Shown here: positions 18,425 to 26,417 of the stretch, in pieces
Numbering within the stretch: the stretch's first letter is position 1
Layout of the letters: the number at the start of each line of letters is the position of its first letter
From: Sphingobacterium nematocida
GTDB taxonomy: Bacteria > Bacteroidota > Bacteroidia > Sphingobacteriales > Sphingobacteriaceae
NCBI RefSeq assembly: GCF_900168125.1
Contig: NZ_FUZF01000002.1
Span: 1-56,318, forward strand
Reading direction: 5' to 3'
Length of the DNA: 56,318 nt
Notes under the pieces: generated by a model
Database searches by the model: none
Told to the model about the DNA's origin: nothing
The model's input: the letters and a program-made list of their open reading frames with translations, nothing else
Position numbers and translations under genes: made by a program

Positions 18425-19846
18425 TTATTTCAGGATGTCTAAAAGATTAAACATACTTTGACGCATTTTTGATGCGCTCCCGTCATAGTTGTACACCAAT
18501 AGTGTAAATGTATATTCTTTGCCATCTTTGGCTTTATGGTAACCGGTATAACCAAGGGTTCCGCTGATCGTTCCGCTTTTCATTGTCATCCCATTATATA
18601 CTGGGAGGCTTTTTACAAAAGAATCGGACCAAGGCCTACTCGCTGCGTATTGCATGATTTTGTTCATAGCAAATGTCGTAACGTTGTTCTGTGGTGACAA
18701 CCCAGATCCATCTATAATGTCTAACTCGCTGCTGTTAAGTTGTAGCTTCTGTTTCCAGAATTTTTGCAGATAATTAGCCCCATCCAATGTGGTCACTTTA
18801 CCTCCGCTGATATAAGCTATACTTCTCAGTATTGCCTCTCCGTATAAATTAATACTCTTTTGGTTAAACCAGTAGACAATATCAATTAGTTTGGGTGATA
18901 CATGCGTGGATAACTCTGCAGTCTTCTGTGGGAATATGGAGTCTTGTTCAACTAGTCTTTGACCAGTGGTAGGTTCCATAAGCACAGGAATGCCTGCCGT
19001 ATTCGCTGTTTTGGTAAGTTGAAATGCTAAATCAAATGCAGGGTCCGGCACAGAAATTTCAATGGTCTTTTTAAGGTCTTGACCATAAGTGCCTTTTAAG
19101 TATATTTTTTCAGAATAGGGTGCCGAGTAGGCATATACATTGTCACCAGATCCAGGTCTTCCCACTTTTACGGTGTTGACCAATTGCAGATAAGAAAGGT
19201 CTGATGTCGTTTGGACGATTGGGGCAGGGGCATTGGGTGTACCACTTTGAAAGTTAACTCCAGCTTTGTTTTCCCGCCAATTGAGTGCAGATATACCAGC
19301 ACCGTAGTAATTACCTATATCAGTCCATATCCAGCCACCTGGGACATCATTCCCGTTATACATCCTGTCGTCGCCGATGATGCGCCCATCAATAGCTGTG
19401 ATACCTGCACTTTTAATAGCATTTATCCACTTATCTAATAGCAATTGCTCTTTTGTCTGCTCGTAACGATCGCTACCCAATGTTGGATCTCCCGATCCTT
19501 GAACTACGATGTCGCCGTGGAGGATACCAACGCTGTCTATCGTACCTGTATAATATAGTTTTGTTTTGTAGGTATATTCTGATCCCAACAGGTCTAGTCC
19601 TGTTATAGAAGTGATGACTTTTAATGTTGAGGCTGTAGGAAGACCAATTTGACTATTTTTCTCAAATAATGTAGATCCTGTACTTTTATCAATAATATGT
19701 AAACTGGCTATACCGTTCTTTAAGCTGGGCATGGCTAAGAACGTATCGAAGCCTTTCTGAAGATTTTGCTGCGTAGACTGGGCTAGCGTAGCAGTAATAA
19801 ACAGGAATGAGGAACAGAGTAATGTGATATAGTGTTTAGTGTTCAT
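18425..19846 (-). CDS. dacB: D-alanyl-D-alanine carboxypeptidase/endopeptidase (PBP4 family)
   Basis: A class C penicillin-binding protein, periplasmic, that trims or cuts D-Ala cross-links in peptidoglycan. The ATG at 19846 (473 residues) was chosen. It begins a clear signal peptide (MNTKHYITLL ... LAQ), and a consensus promoter (19867-19897) lies just upstream and inside the longer frame that would start at 19963. Active-site motifs are S73-T-L-K76 (SxxK), SIN in NQKSINLYGE (SxN) and KSGT in GMTMKSGTISGT. The large insertion between SxxK and SxN, with GSGDPTLG, is typical of PBP4. DGSGLSPQN follows the SxN motif as in the family. It is the first gene of the leftward dacB-maeB-ruvA-sprA-msrC run, though maeB and sprA appear to have their own promoters. 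Confidence 0.94.
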   Translation of the reverse strand: MNTKHYITLLCSSFLFITATLAQSTQQNLQKGFDTFLAMPSLKNGIASLHIIDKSTGSTLFEKNSQIGLPTASTLKVITSITGLDLLGSEYTYKTKLYYTGTIDSVGILHGDIVVQGSGDPTLGSDRYEQTKEQLLLDKWINAIKSAGITAIDGRIIGDDRMYNGNDVPGGWIWTDIGNYYGAGISALNWRENKAGVNFQSGTPNAPAPIVQTTSDLSYLQLVNTVKVGRPGSGDNVYAYSAPYSEKIYLKGTYGQDLKKTIEISVPDPAFDLAFQLTKTANTAGIPVLMEPTTGQRLVEQDSIFPQKTAELSTHVSPKLIDIVYWFNQKSINLYGEAILRSIAYISGGKVTTLDGANYLQKFWKQKLQLNSSELDIIDGSGLSPQNNVTTFAMNKIMQYAASRPWSDSFVKSLPVYNGMTMKSGTISGTLGYTGYHKAKDGKEYTFTLLVYNYDGSASKMRQSMFNLLDILK

Positions 19847-19866
19847 AAAGATTGTTCGAGTTTTGA

Positions 19867-19897
19867 CAAACCTAAAGAAAATGCGCTGTATATACAA
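19867..19897 (-). promoter_or_regulatory. Promoter of dacB (TTG-N20-TAGGTTTG)
   Basis: On the minus strand TTG (19895-19897), a 20-nt spacer and TAGGTTTG (19867-19874) match the Bacteroidota promoter form. The start would fall near 19860, about 14 nt before the ATG at 19846; this decides the start of dacB. Confidence 0.65.
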
Positions 19898-19928
19898 TAC
19901 AACGAATGTGCTTAACACAAACCGCACC

Positions 19929-20000
19929 GTCATGTTGAGCGGAACGTAGTGCAGTCGAAACATCTATCAACTATTCTTTAAATATCGAGATGTTATGACC
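19929..20000. repeat. Dispersed intergenic palindromic repeat, copy A
   Basis: Begins GTCATGTTGAGCGGAACGTAGTGCAGTCGAAACATCT and closes with AGATGTTATGAC. The ACATCT/AGATGT and GTCAT/ATGAC ends are inverted. It has the look of the short 'GTCATnnnGAGCGnA' elements common between Bacteroidota genes; related copies lie at 41021-41210 and 51499-51541. Confidence 0.6.
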
Positions 20001-20116
20001 GTAGATATAGAGCGGAAAACTATTGATGTCACATAAACATAAAAAGAAATACCGGTCTAAAGTTCTGTAAAGGAACAGAATTCGCTAACTTGCGCAAGAT
20101 ATTTAGTTGAAATAAT

Positions 20117-21892
20117 ATGTCACATTTAGAAAGATTAACCAAAATTCGTGGATTGATGAAGGAACAAGGTATTGATGCCTATATTATTCCTTCTTCGGAT
20201 CCTCATATTAGTGAGTACTTGCCAGAGCGTTACAAATGTATTGAGTGGACTTCAGGCTTTAGTGGTTCTGCAGGGACCTTAATGATCACACAAGACTTTG
20301 CAGGACTATGGACCGATGCTCGTTATTTCGTTCAGGCTACTGAACAACTTGCAGGAACTGGCTTTGAATTAGTAAAACTGAAAGTACAACACGCGGCAGA
20401 ATACGTAGAATGGTTGGATCAAAGATTCGGAGCAGGGACTAAAGTCGCGTTTGATGGCAACTTAGCGTCCTTGTTGGTGGCGCAAACTGTGAAAAATGTA
20501 TTAGAACCTCGAGGAATGGTCGTCGATGGTCATGTGGATTTATTAAGTTCTATATGGGACGGAAGACCATCGTTGCCTCAGGTGAAAGCCTATTTGTTAG
20601 ATGCTTCTACTACGGGGCAGGACACCGTGTCAAAATTGACCGCCGTTCGCAGCGCTCTGGAAAAGTATCGGGTAGAGGGGCATTTTGTGTCATCTCTGGA
20701 TGATTTAGCGTGGTTACTAAACGTGAGAGGACAGGATGTGCCGTGCAATCCTGTGGTTCTAGGCTTTGTATATGTTTCAAAAAAGGATGCAATTTTGTTT
20801 GTTGAAACATCGAAGTTGAATGCAGAAGCAGTGGCAGAATTAGCGGGATACGGCGTAGAGGTACAGGATTACTCCAAAGCTTTCGATTTTGTCAAAGGTC
20901 TTTCGATCGAAAGTATACTCATCGATCCTAAACGTACCTGTTTTGCCATTTATGATAGTATTCCTAGTGGAGTGAAAATTGTAGAGCGTCTTAACCCTTC
21001 TACAAGTTTGAAAGCCTTGAAAAATAAGGTAGAGATATCGCATATGCGTACTACCATGGTGAATGATGGCGTAGCAATGACGAGGTTTTTCAAATGGCTG
21101 GAAGAAAGCTTAGGCAAGGAAGAGCTTTCAGAAATTTCGATTGCAGAAAAATTGCAGGGATTCAGAGCTGAGCAGCCGGGTTTTGTAGATATCAGCTTTA
21201 ATACGATTGCCGGTTATTTAGATCATGGAGCTCTACCGCATTATCATGCTATACCATCGAGCAATTATACATTAAAACCTTCTGGATTATTACTCGTAGA
21301 CTCGGGTGGTCAATACCGTACGGGCACGACAGATATCACTCGGGTTATCTCCTTGGGCAATATAACACAAGAGGAAAAAGAGGATTATACGATTGTACTA
21401 AAAGGGACTATCGAAGGTAGTCAGGCTATTTATCCTCAAGGTACCCGTGGGTATCAGATTGATGCAATAACAAGACGCCCGATCTGGGAGACTTTGCGTA
21501 ATTACGGACATGGTACAGGGCATGGTATCGGATTCTTTTTGAATGTGCATGAGGGACCTCAAACCCTTAACCCAACTGCCGTAGATGTTGCTTTGGAGGA
21601 AGGTATGATTACCTCTATCGAGCCGGGTCTATACCGTGAAGGAAAACATGGGATACGTATTGAAAACCTGGTGTTGACGTCAAACTACGAAAGTTCACAG
21701 TTTGGTGATTTTATGCACTTTGAGACATTGACTATCTGCTATATAGCCACTGATCTGGTGGAGAAAAGCTTACTTCATCAGAGCCACATTGATTGGCTTA
21801 ATAATTACAACCAATGGGTATATGAGAAATTATCTCCATTATTAAGCGAAGAGGAGTCGGCATGGTTGAAACAAAAGACAGCCGCGATATAG
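20117..21892 (+). CDS. pepP: Xaa-Pro aminopeptidase (M24B, aminopeptidase P family)
   Basis: A 591-residue cytoplasmic metallopeptidase predicted to remove the N-terminal residue from peptides with proline in second position. It has the three-part long form of eukaryote-like aminopeptidase P: two creatinase-like N-terminal domains (starting MSHLERLTKIRGLMKEQGID, with IIPSSDPHISEY) and a C-terminal pita-bread catalytic domain. The dinuclear metal ligands are all present: D395 (LVDSGGQY), D406 (TTDITR), H469 (GHGTGHGIG), E502 (SIEPGLY) and E516 (IRIENL). No signal peptide. It is transcribed divergently from dacB and ends in a strong terminator (21933-21967), so it is probably a single-gene unit. 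A weak TAACTTGC box lies at 20086-20093. Confidence 0.95.
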   Translation: MSHLERLTKIRGLMKEQGIDAYIIPSSDPHISEYLPERYKCIEWTSGFSGSAGTLMITQDFAGLWTDARYFVQATEQLAGTGFELVKLKVQHAAEYVEWLDQRFGAGTKVAFDGNLASLLVAQTVKNVLEPRGMVVDGHVDLLSSIWDGRPSLPQVKAYLLDASTTGQDTVSKLTAVRSALEKYRVEGHFVSSLDDLAWLLNVRGQDVPCNPVVLGFVYVSKKDAILFVETSKLNAEAVAELAGYGVEVQDYSKAFDFVKGLSIESILIDPKRTCFAIYDSIPSGVKIVERLNPSTSLKALKNKVEISHMRTTMVNDGVAMTRFFKWLEESLGKEELSEISIAEKLQGFRAEQPGFVDISFNTIAGYLDHGALPHYHAIPSSNYTLKPSGLLLVDSGGQYRTGTTDITRVISLGNITQEEKEDYTIVLKGTIEGSQAIYPQGTRGYQIDAITRRPIWETLRNYGHGTGHGIGFFLNVHEGPQTLNPTAVDVALEEGMITSIEPGLYREGKHGIRIENLVLTSNYESSQFGDFMHFETLTICYIATDLVEKSLLHQSHIDWLNNYNQWVYEKLSPLLSEEESAWLKQKTAAI

Positions 21893-21932
21893 TTGTGCTA
21901 TTTTGGGTAGACTGTTGCGCTTAAAACAGGAT

Positions 21933-21967
21933 AAAAGAGCTGTCATTCTGGAGTGACAGCTCTTTTT
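21933..21967 (+). terminator. Rho-independent terminator of pepP
   Basis: AAAAGAGCTGTCA, a 7-8 nt loop and TGACAGCTCTTTTT: a perfect GC-containing stem with a T-run on the plus strand, 41 nt after the pepP stop. Confidence 0.9.
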
Positions 21968-21990
21968 GTATCAATATGCTATAACGTTTT

Positions 21991-22029
21991 ACTACTATTT
22001 TAAACTCCGATTTAGAAATAGTAGTTTTG
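21991..22029 (+). promoter_or_regulatory. Promoter with overlapping palindrome before the hexosaminidase operon
   Basis: The box TAGTTTTG (22022-22029) fits TAnnTTTG, with a TTTT at 21998-22001 at -33 distance. A perfect 10-bp inverted repeat, ACTACTATTT (21991-22000) and AAATAGTAGT (22016-22025), spans from the -33 region into the -7 box. That placement suits a repressor operator, but the regulator is unknown. Confidence 0.5.
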
Positions 22030-22045
22030 TTAAAATGAAATTACC

Positions 22046-24301
22046 ATGATACGATATAAACTATTACTGTTAGCGTTCCTATTTTCTTTTATATTTCCAT
22101 CCGAAGGACAAGAACAACTTATTCCTCAACCACAATATTTACATGTTGCTGAAAATGGTCGTTTGGCTTTTGATAAAGAGTGGCGTGTTAATAATTCGGT
22201 GTTTGCCAATGAAGCAGTTTATCTTGTGGAGCAGCTGCGAACCACTGGGCCTGAGTCGCCGGCTATCGTTGCAAAGAAAGGAAACGTACATTTTGTGAAA
22301 ATAGCGCAACCGCCAGCAGATCAATACGATTATTATGAGCTTAAAATTGATAAAAAAGGCATCACTATAAGTGCAGCTACTGGTAGAGGAGCGTTTTATG
22401 GCGTTCAAACTCTGTTGCAACTTGTAGTAGAAAATAAAGACAAGGGAAGTCTCCCTTATTTGGAAATAAAGGATTACGCCAAGTTTTCTTATCGGGGTAT
22501 GCATTTGGACGTTTGTCGGCACTTTTTCACCGTAAAAGAGGTCAAGAACTATCTGGATTATCTTTCCTGGTATAAAATTAATACGTTTCATTGGCATCTT
22601 ACAGATGATCAAGGTTGGCGGATAGAGATCAAGAGTCATCCCAAGTTGACAGAAATTGGTGCTTATCGTAAAAAGAATCCTGGCGTTGAGTATGAGGTGG
22701 ATAGAGTTAAAGATGGACGCTATGGAGGTTTTTATACCCAAGATCAAATTAAAGACGTGGTGGCCTATGCGACCAAGCTACATATTGATGTGATCCCAGA
22801 GATTGAAATGCCGGGTCATGCGCAGGCTGCTTTGGCAGCTTATCCTGAATTGTCCTGTACAGGTGGACCATTCGAGGTGGGTACGACCTGGGGCGTGATG
22901 GACGATATCTTTTGTCCGAAAGAGGAGACTTTCGCTCTTTTAGAAGACGTGATAGATGAAGTAATTGCCTTATTTCCCAATAAATACATTCATATTGGGG
23001 GGGATGAAGCTCCTAAGACCAGATGGAAATCCTGTCCACACTGTCAGGCTTTGATAAAGAAGGAAGGCTTGAAAAATGAAGCAGAATTACAATCCTACTT
23101 TATTAAGCGTATGGAAAAGTATATCAATAAAAAGGGCAAACGTATTATTGGTTGGGATGAAATTCTAGAGGGAGGGCTGGCTCCCGATGCGACGGTAATG
23201 AGTTGGACAGGTATTGAGGGGGCTATTCACGCAGCGAAGACTGGGCATGATGCAATAATGACTCCGGTTAGTCATATGTATTTTGATTATTACCAAGGAA
23301 ATCCACAATCTGAACCTCTAGCTTTTAGTGCCGAGATACGATTAGATCAGGCATATAGCTTTAATCCTATCCCTACGGCTCTTAATCAAGAGGAAGCGAA
23401 ACATATCTTGGGTCCACAAGCAAATATGTGGACAGAGTACATTCCAAACTTTAGACATGTGCAATACATGCTATTTCCACGTTTGTTCGCGCTTTCTGAG
23501 GTAGCTTGGGGTACTTCGCAGTATAAATCCTATCCCGCATTTGAAAAACGCGTAATCGAGCATATGGGTTTCTTAGAAAAGAAGAACATAAATTATAGTA
23601 AAGCTATCTTTGAAATTAGTGGCAATAATGTTCCTCGAGGCGGGAAGATGTACTTTGAGTTAAGCACTGTTAACGAAGGGGATGTTATTCGATATACGGT
23701 AGATGGTTCCATTCCGACGGGTCAGAGCCTCTTGTACAAGAGCCCTATCCCAGTAGACAAAACAATGCGGATCAATGCGGCAAGTTTTTCGAATGGAAAG
23801 ATGAAGAGCCCACTTTTGAGTCAAGAGTTTTTAGTTAGTAAATCCACTGGTAAATCTATTGAATTGCTCCATAAAGCTAGTTCTAGTTATTCGGCAAATG
23901 GAAACAGTAGTCTGGTGGATGGAGTCTATGGTAATAAAAATTATTTTAAAAGAGACTGGCTTGGTTTTAATGGACAGGATTTGGTCGCTACAATCGATTT
24001 GGGAGAATCTCTTAAATTTACTACGGTGGCTTTGAACACCGTGGATCAGAAGGGTAGTTGGATCCATTATCCCAAAGCAGTGAAGGTGTCTGTTTCTAAC
24101 GATGGAAAGGTGTTTGATTTAATAGCTACTGTTGGACAAGAGGATATCGATGCATCTAGAGGTACGATAAAGCTTAATTTCAAAGCACAGGAAGCACGCT
24201 TTGTGCGTGTTGAAGTAGAGCACGTAGGTAAAATCCCCGCCGGTTTCCCGGGGGCCGGGAATGACAGCTGGTTGTTTGTAGATGAGCTTTCTGTTTACTA
24301 A
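22046..24301 (+). CDS. Beta-N-acetylhexosaminidase (GH20) with C-terminal F5/8-type domain
   Basis: A 751-residue exported enzyme that releases terminal beta-linked GlcNAc or GalNAc from glycans by substrate-assisted catalysis. The order is: signal peptide (1-21, ending SEG); GH20b-like domain (about 25-145); catalytic barrel (about 150-495); a chitobiase/fn3-like domain near 530-590 (IRYTVDGSIPTGQS); and a discoidin/F5-8 type C carbohydrate-binding domain (about 610-750). The catalytic pair is D320-E321 in HIGGDEAPKTRW. FHWHLTDDQGWRIEIK and EIEMPGHAQAAL are further family motifs. It is the first gene of a unit with glycosylasparaginase (27 nt downstream) and cutC. Together with that asparaginase it could dismantle N-linked glycan cores. 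There is no lipobox, so it is probably periplasmic. Confidence 0.95.
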   Translation: MIRYKLLLLAFLFSFIFPSEGQEQLIPQPQYLHVAENGRLAFDKEWRVNNSVFANEAVYLVEQLRTTGPESPAIVAKKGNVHFVKIAQPPADQYDYYELKIDKKGITISAATGRGAFYGVQTLLQLVVENKDKGSLPYLEIKDYAKFSYRGMHLDVCRHFFTVKEVKNYLDYLSWYKINTFHWHLTDDQGWRIEIKSHPKLTEIGAYRKKNPGVEYEVDRVKDGRYGGFYTQDQIKDVVAYATKLHIDVIPEIEMPGHAQAALAAYPELSCTGGPFEVGTTWGVMDDIFCPKEETFALLEDVIDEVIALFPNKYIHIGGDEAPKTRWKSCPHCQALIKKEGLKNEAELQSYFIKRMEKYINKKGKRIIGWDEILEGGLAPDATVMSWTGIEGAIHAAKTGHDAIMTPVSHMYFDYYQGNPQSEPLAFSAEIRLDQAYSFNPIPTALNQEEAKHILGPQANMWTEYIPNFRHVQYMLFPRLFALSEVAWGTSQYKSYPAFEKRVIEHMGFLEKKNINYSKAIFEISGNNVPRGGKMYFELSTVNEGDVIRYTVDGSIPTGQSLLYKSPIPVDKTMRINAASFSNGKMKSPLLSQEFLVSKSTGKSIELLHKASSSYSANGNSSLVDGVYGNKNYFKRDWLGFNGQDLVATIDLGESLKFTTVALNTVDQKGSWIHYPKAVKVSVSNDGKVFDLIATVGQEDIDASRGTIKLNFKAQEARFVRVEVEHVGKIPAGFPGAGNDSWLFVDELSVY

Positions 24302-24328
24302 ATTTAAAGATAACGAATTTGAAAAGTC

Positions 24329-25318
24329 ATGAATTCTAGAAGAAAATTTTTACATAAGATCGGGTTAGGATCTATTGCTTTGGGGCTTGCTCCGCAGTTG
24401 TCCCAAGGGATGCCCAACAAAAAAATAAATAAACCGGTCGTTTTATCAACTTGGGATTTTGGTTTGAAAGCCAACGAAGAGGCTTGGAAAGTATTGATTG
24501 CAGGGGGTAGGGCCTTGGATGCGGTAGAGCAAGGAGTACGATTTACAGAAGCCGATCCGACAGAACGTAGTGTCGGTTATGGTGGACGTCCAGATAGAGA
24601 CGGTAAGGTGACCCTAGATGCCTGTATTATGGATGAGTTTGCGGGTATAGGGTCAGTAGCCGCATTAGAAGGGATCAAGCACCCGATCACTGTTGCACGG
24701 GCAATAATGGAAAAGACTCCTCATGTGATGTTGGTGGGTGATGGAGCATTACAGTTTGCTAAAGAGCAGGGGTTTCCTGAAGAAAATCTTTTGACCCCAG
24801 AGTCCGAAAGGGAGTGGAAAGAATGGTTGAAGACTGCTAAATATGAACCCGTAGTCAATATTGAAAATCACGATACGATAGGAATGATTGCACTAGATGC
24901 TGCGGGCAATCTTTCAGGCGCCTGTACGACAAGCGGGATGGCTTTCAAGATGCATGGACGCGTAGGGGATTCGCCTATCATTGGTGCGGGACTCTATGTC
25001 GATAATGAGATTGGAGCTGCTACGGCGACCGGGCACGGTGAAGAGGTAATACGTACGGTGGGGAGTCATTTGGTCGTTGAATTGATGCGACAGGGCTACG
25101 CACCTCAAAAGGCCTGCGAGGAGGCGGTAAAACGTATTGTAAAGTTTACACATAATAGGAAAAAGACATTGGACAATATACAGGTTGGATTTATTGCGCT
25201 TAATAAGCGCGGTGAATACGGTGCGTTTTGTATCCATGGTGGATTCAATTATGCCAAGTATGATGGAAAGGGCAATGAACTAATTAAATCAAATTCTTAT
25301 TTGAAAACGAATGGCTAA
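24329..25318 (+). CDS. N4-(beta-N-acetylglucosaminyl)-L-asparaginase (glycosylasparaginase)
   Basis: An Ntn-hydrolase of 329 residues that splits the GlcNAc-asparagine bond of N-glycans after proteolysis, giving aspartate and the amino-sugar. The family signature is strong: the autoprocessing nucleophile T183 in ENHDTIGM, then GRVGDSPIIGAGLYVD and TATGHGEE, very like the Elizabethkingia (Flavobacterium) meningosepticum enzyme. The N-terminus (NSRRKFLHKIGLGSIALGL) has a twin-arginine-like motif and hydrophobic stretch, so export to the periplasm by Tat is likely. It lies 27 nt after the GH20 gene and overlaps cutC by 8 nt, which indicates one operon with translational coupling to cutC. The HDTIGM and GRVGDSP motifs favour glycosylasparaginase over plain isoaspartyl peptidase. 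Confidence 0.93.
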   Translation: MNSRRKFLHKIGLGSIALGLAPQLSQGMPNKKINKPVVLSTWDFGLKANEEAWKVLIAGGRALDAVEQGVRFTEADPTERSVGYGGRPDRDGKVTLDACIMDEFAGIGSVAALEGIKHPITVARAIMEKTPHVMLVGDGALQFAKEQGFPEENLLTPESEREWKEWLKTAKYEPVVNIENHDTIGMIALDAAGNLSGACTTSGMAFKMHGRVGDSPIIGAGLYVDNEIGAATATGHGEEVIRTVGSHLVVELMRQGYAPQKACEEAVKRIVKFTHNRKKTLDNIQVGFIALNKRGEYGAFCIHGGFNYAKYDGKGNELIKSNSYLKTNG

Positions 25319-25979
25319 AATAGAGATTGCAAGTTTTAATACTAAAGCGGCAATGATTGCGCAAGAAAGTAACGCAGACCGGATTGAGCTTTGTGCAGGT
25401 ATGGAAGTCGGAGGAACGACGCCAAGTATTGCGGATATCACTGCGGTAAGGGCTGCTGTCCGTATCGCAATGAACGTAATGATACGGCCGCGGGGAGGTG
25501 ATTTTGTCTACAGTGATGACGAGTTTGCCCAGATGAAAAGTGATTTACTTCGGATCAAGGATTTGGGGGTAGACGGTTTTGTATTTGGAATACTAAACGC
25601 CGATAATACGGTGAATCTTGCGCAGAATAGCGAATTGGTTGCGTTAGCGGCGCCATTGCCCTGTACGTTCCATAGGGCATTCGATGATGTGACCGATATG
25701 GATGTTGCCTTGGAGGAGGTAATCCATTGTGGTTTTAAAACTATACTGACATCCGGATGTGAGCCCAACGTGATGGCAGGTTTAGCTAACCTCAAGTACT
25801 TGGTACAGGCTGCACAAGGACGTATTGTAATTATGCCGGGTGGAGGTCTCCGCTCAACGAATGTGGAGGAGGTGTTACGTGAAACAGGTGCAGTCTATTT
25901 TCATTCGTCTGCCATTACCGATGGTAGTGATACTGCGGTAGCTTTGGAGGTGAAAGCGCTCAAAGAAAGGGTATCGTAA
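25311..25979 (+). CDS. cutC: CutC family protein (TIM barrel)
   Basis: A 222-residue protein with CutC hallmarks: the start MAKIEIASFNTKAA, ADRIELCAGMEVGGTTPS, VMIRPRGGDFVYSDDE, the strand PCTFHRAFDD and the closing IMPGGGLRSTNV. It is predicted cytoplasmic. The family is named for copper homeostasis in E. coli, but direct copper binding and the true reaction are unsettled. Its start codon lies inside the end of the glycosylasparaginase gene (8-nt overlap). Lying third in a GlcNAc-releasing operon rather than near copper genes hints at a role connected to amino-sugar or glycosylamine handling; that is inference. It ends only 4 nt from the convergent response regulator. Confidence 0.9.
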   Translation: MAKIEIASFNTKAAMIAQESNADRIELCAGMEVGGTTPSIADITAVRAAVRIAMNVMIRPRGGDFVYSDDEFAQMKSDLLRIKDLGVDGFVFGILNADNTVNLAQNSELVALAAPLPCTFHRAFDDVTDMDVALEEVIHCGFKTILTSGCEPNVMAGLANLKYLVQAAQGRIVIMPGGGLRSTNVEEVLRETGAVYFHSSAITDGSDTAVALEVKALKERVS

Positions 25980-25983
25980 GAAA

Positions 25984-26412
25984 TTATAAAGTATCAACAG
26001 CAATGTGCTTCTTGATAATATCAAAGAGCACTTGTTTGTTGACAGGCTTTAAGATATAACCTTTTATAAAAGGATAATTCTTGACTTGTTCGGAATCACT
26101 TTTACTAGAGGAAGAACTAATAATATATATAGCAGACGATTGTGTAAAATCGCTCATATCCGTCTCTAGTTTATCCATTAATTCCCAGCCTGTCATAAAA
26201 GGCATATTGATATCTACAAAAAGAATGTTGGTTGTCGAAGGCTCTGAATTACACAAAGGGAAGTCTTCTAAAAACGCTAACGCATTATCGAACGTGAGTA
26301 TCTCCAATGTGTTGTCGGGATATCCGGATAGCATGTTACTGAAAATCAGACGAAAGATCGCGTTATCATCCACTAACATGACCCGTGTCTTTTTTTGTTT
26401 TTTCTCTTCCAT
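25984..26412 (-). CDS. Single-domain response regulator (CheY-like receiver)
   Basis: A 142-residue protein that is only a receiver domain. The acidic pair D15-D16 is in LVDDN, the phospho-acceptor D67 in ILFVDINMPFMTGWEL, the conserved S/T about residues 99-100 and K122 in YILKPVN. No DNA-binding or enzymatic output domain follows. Such proteins act by contacting a target, or as a step in a phosphorelay. It starts 5 nt after the upstream PAS histidine kinase on the same strand, which makes that kinase its likely phosphodonor. The final target is not evident here. Confidence 0.92.
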   Translation of the reverse strand: MEEKKQKKTRVMLVDDNAIFRLIFSNMLSGYPDNTLEILTFDNALAFLEDFPLCNSEPSTTNILFVDINMPFMTGWELMDKLETDMSDFTQSSAIYIISSSSSKSDSEQVKNYPFIKGYILKPVNKQVLFDIIKKHIAVDTL

Positions 26413-26417
26413 GTGGT

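Noticed and set aside
19847..19963. Longer dacB start (39 extra residues)
   Set aside because: The extension overlaps a consensus promoter, and the signal peptide begins at 19846.
22139..22747. Open frame of about 200 codons on the minus strand inside the GH20 gene
   Set aside because: Antisense shadow of a clear enzyme, with no protein-family character.
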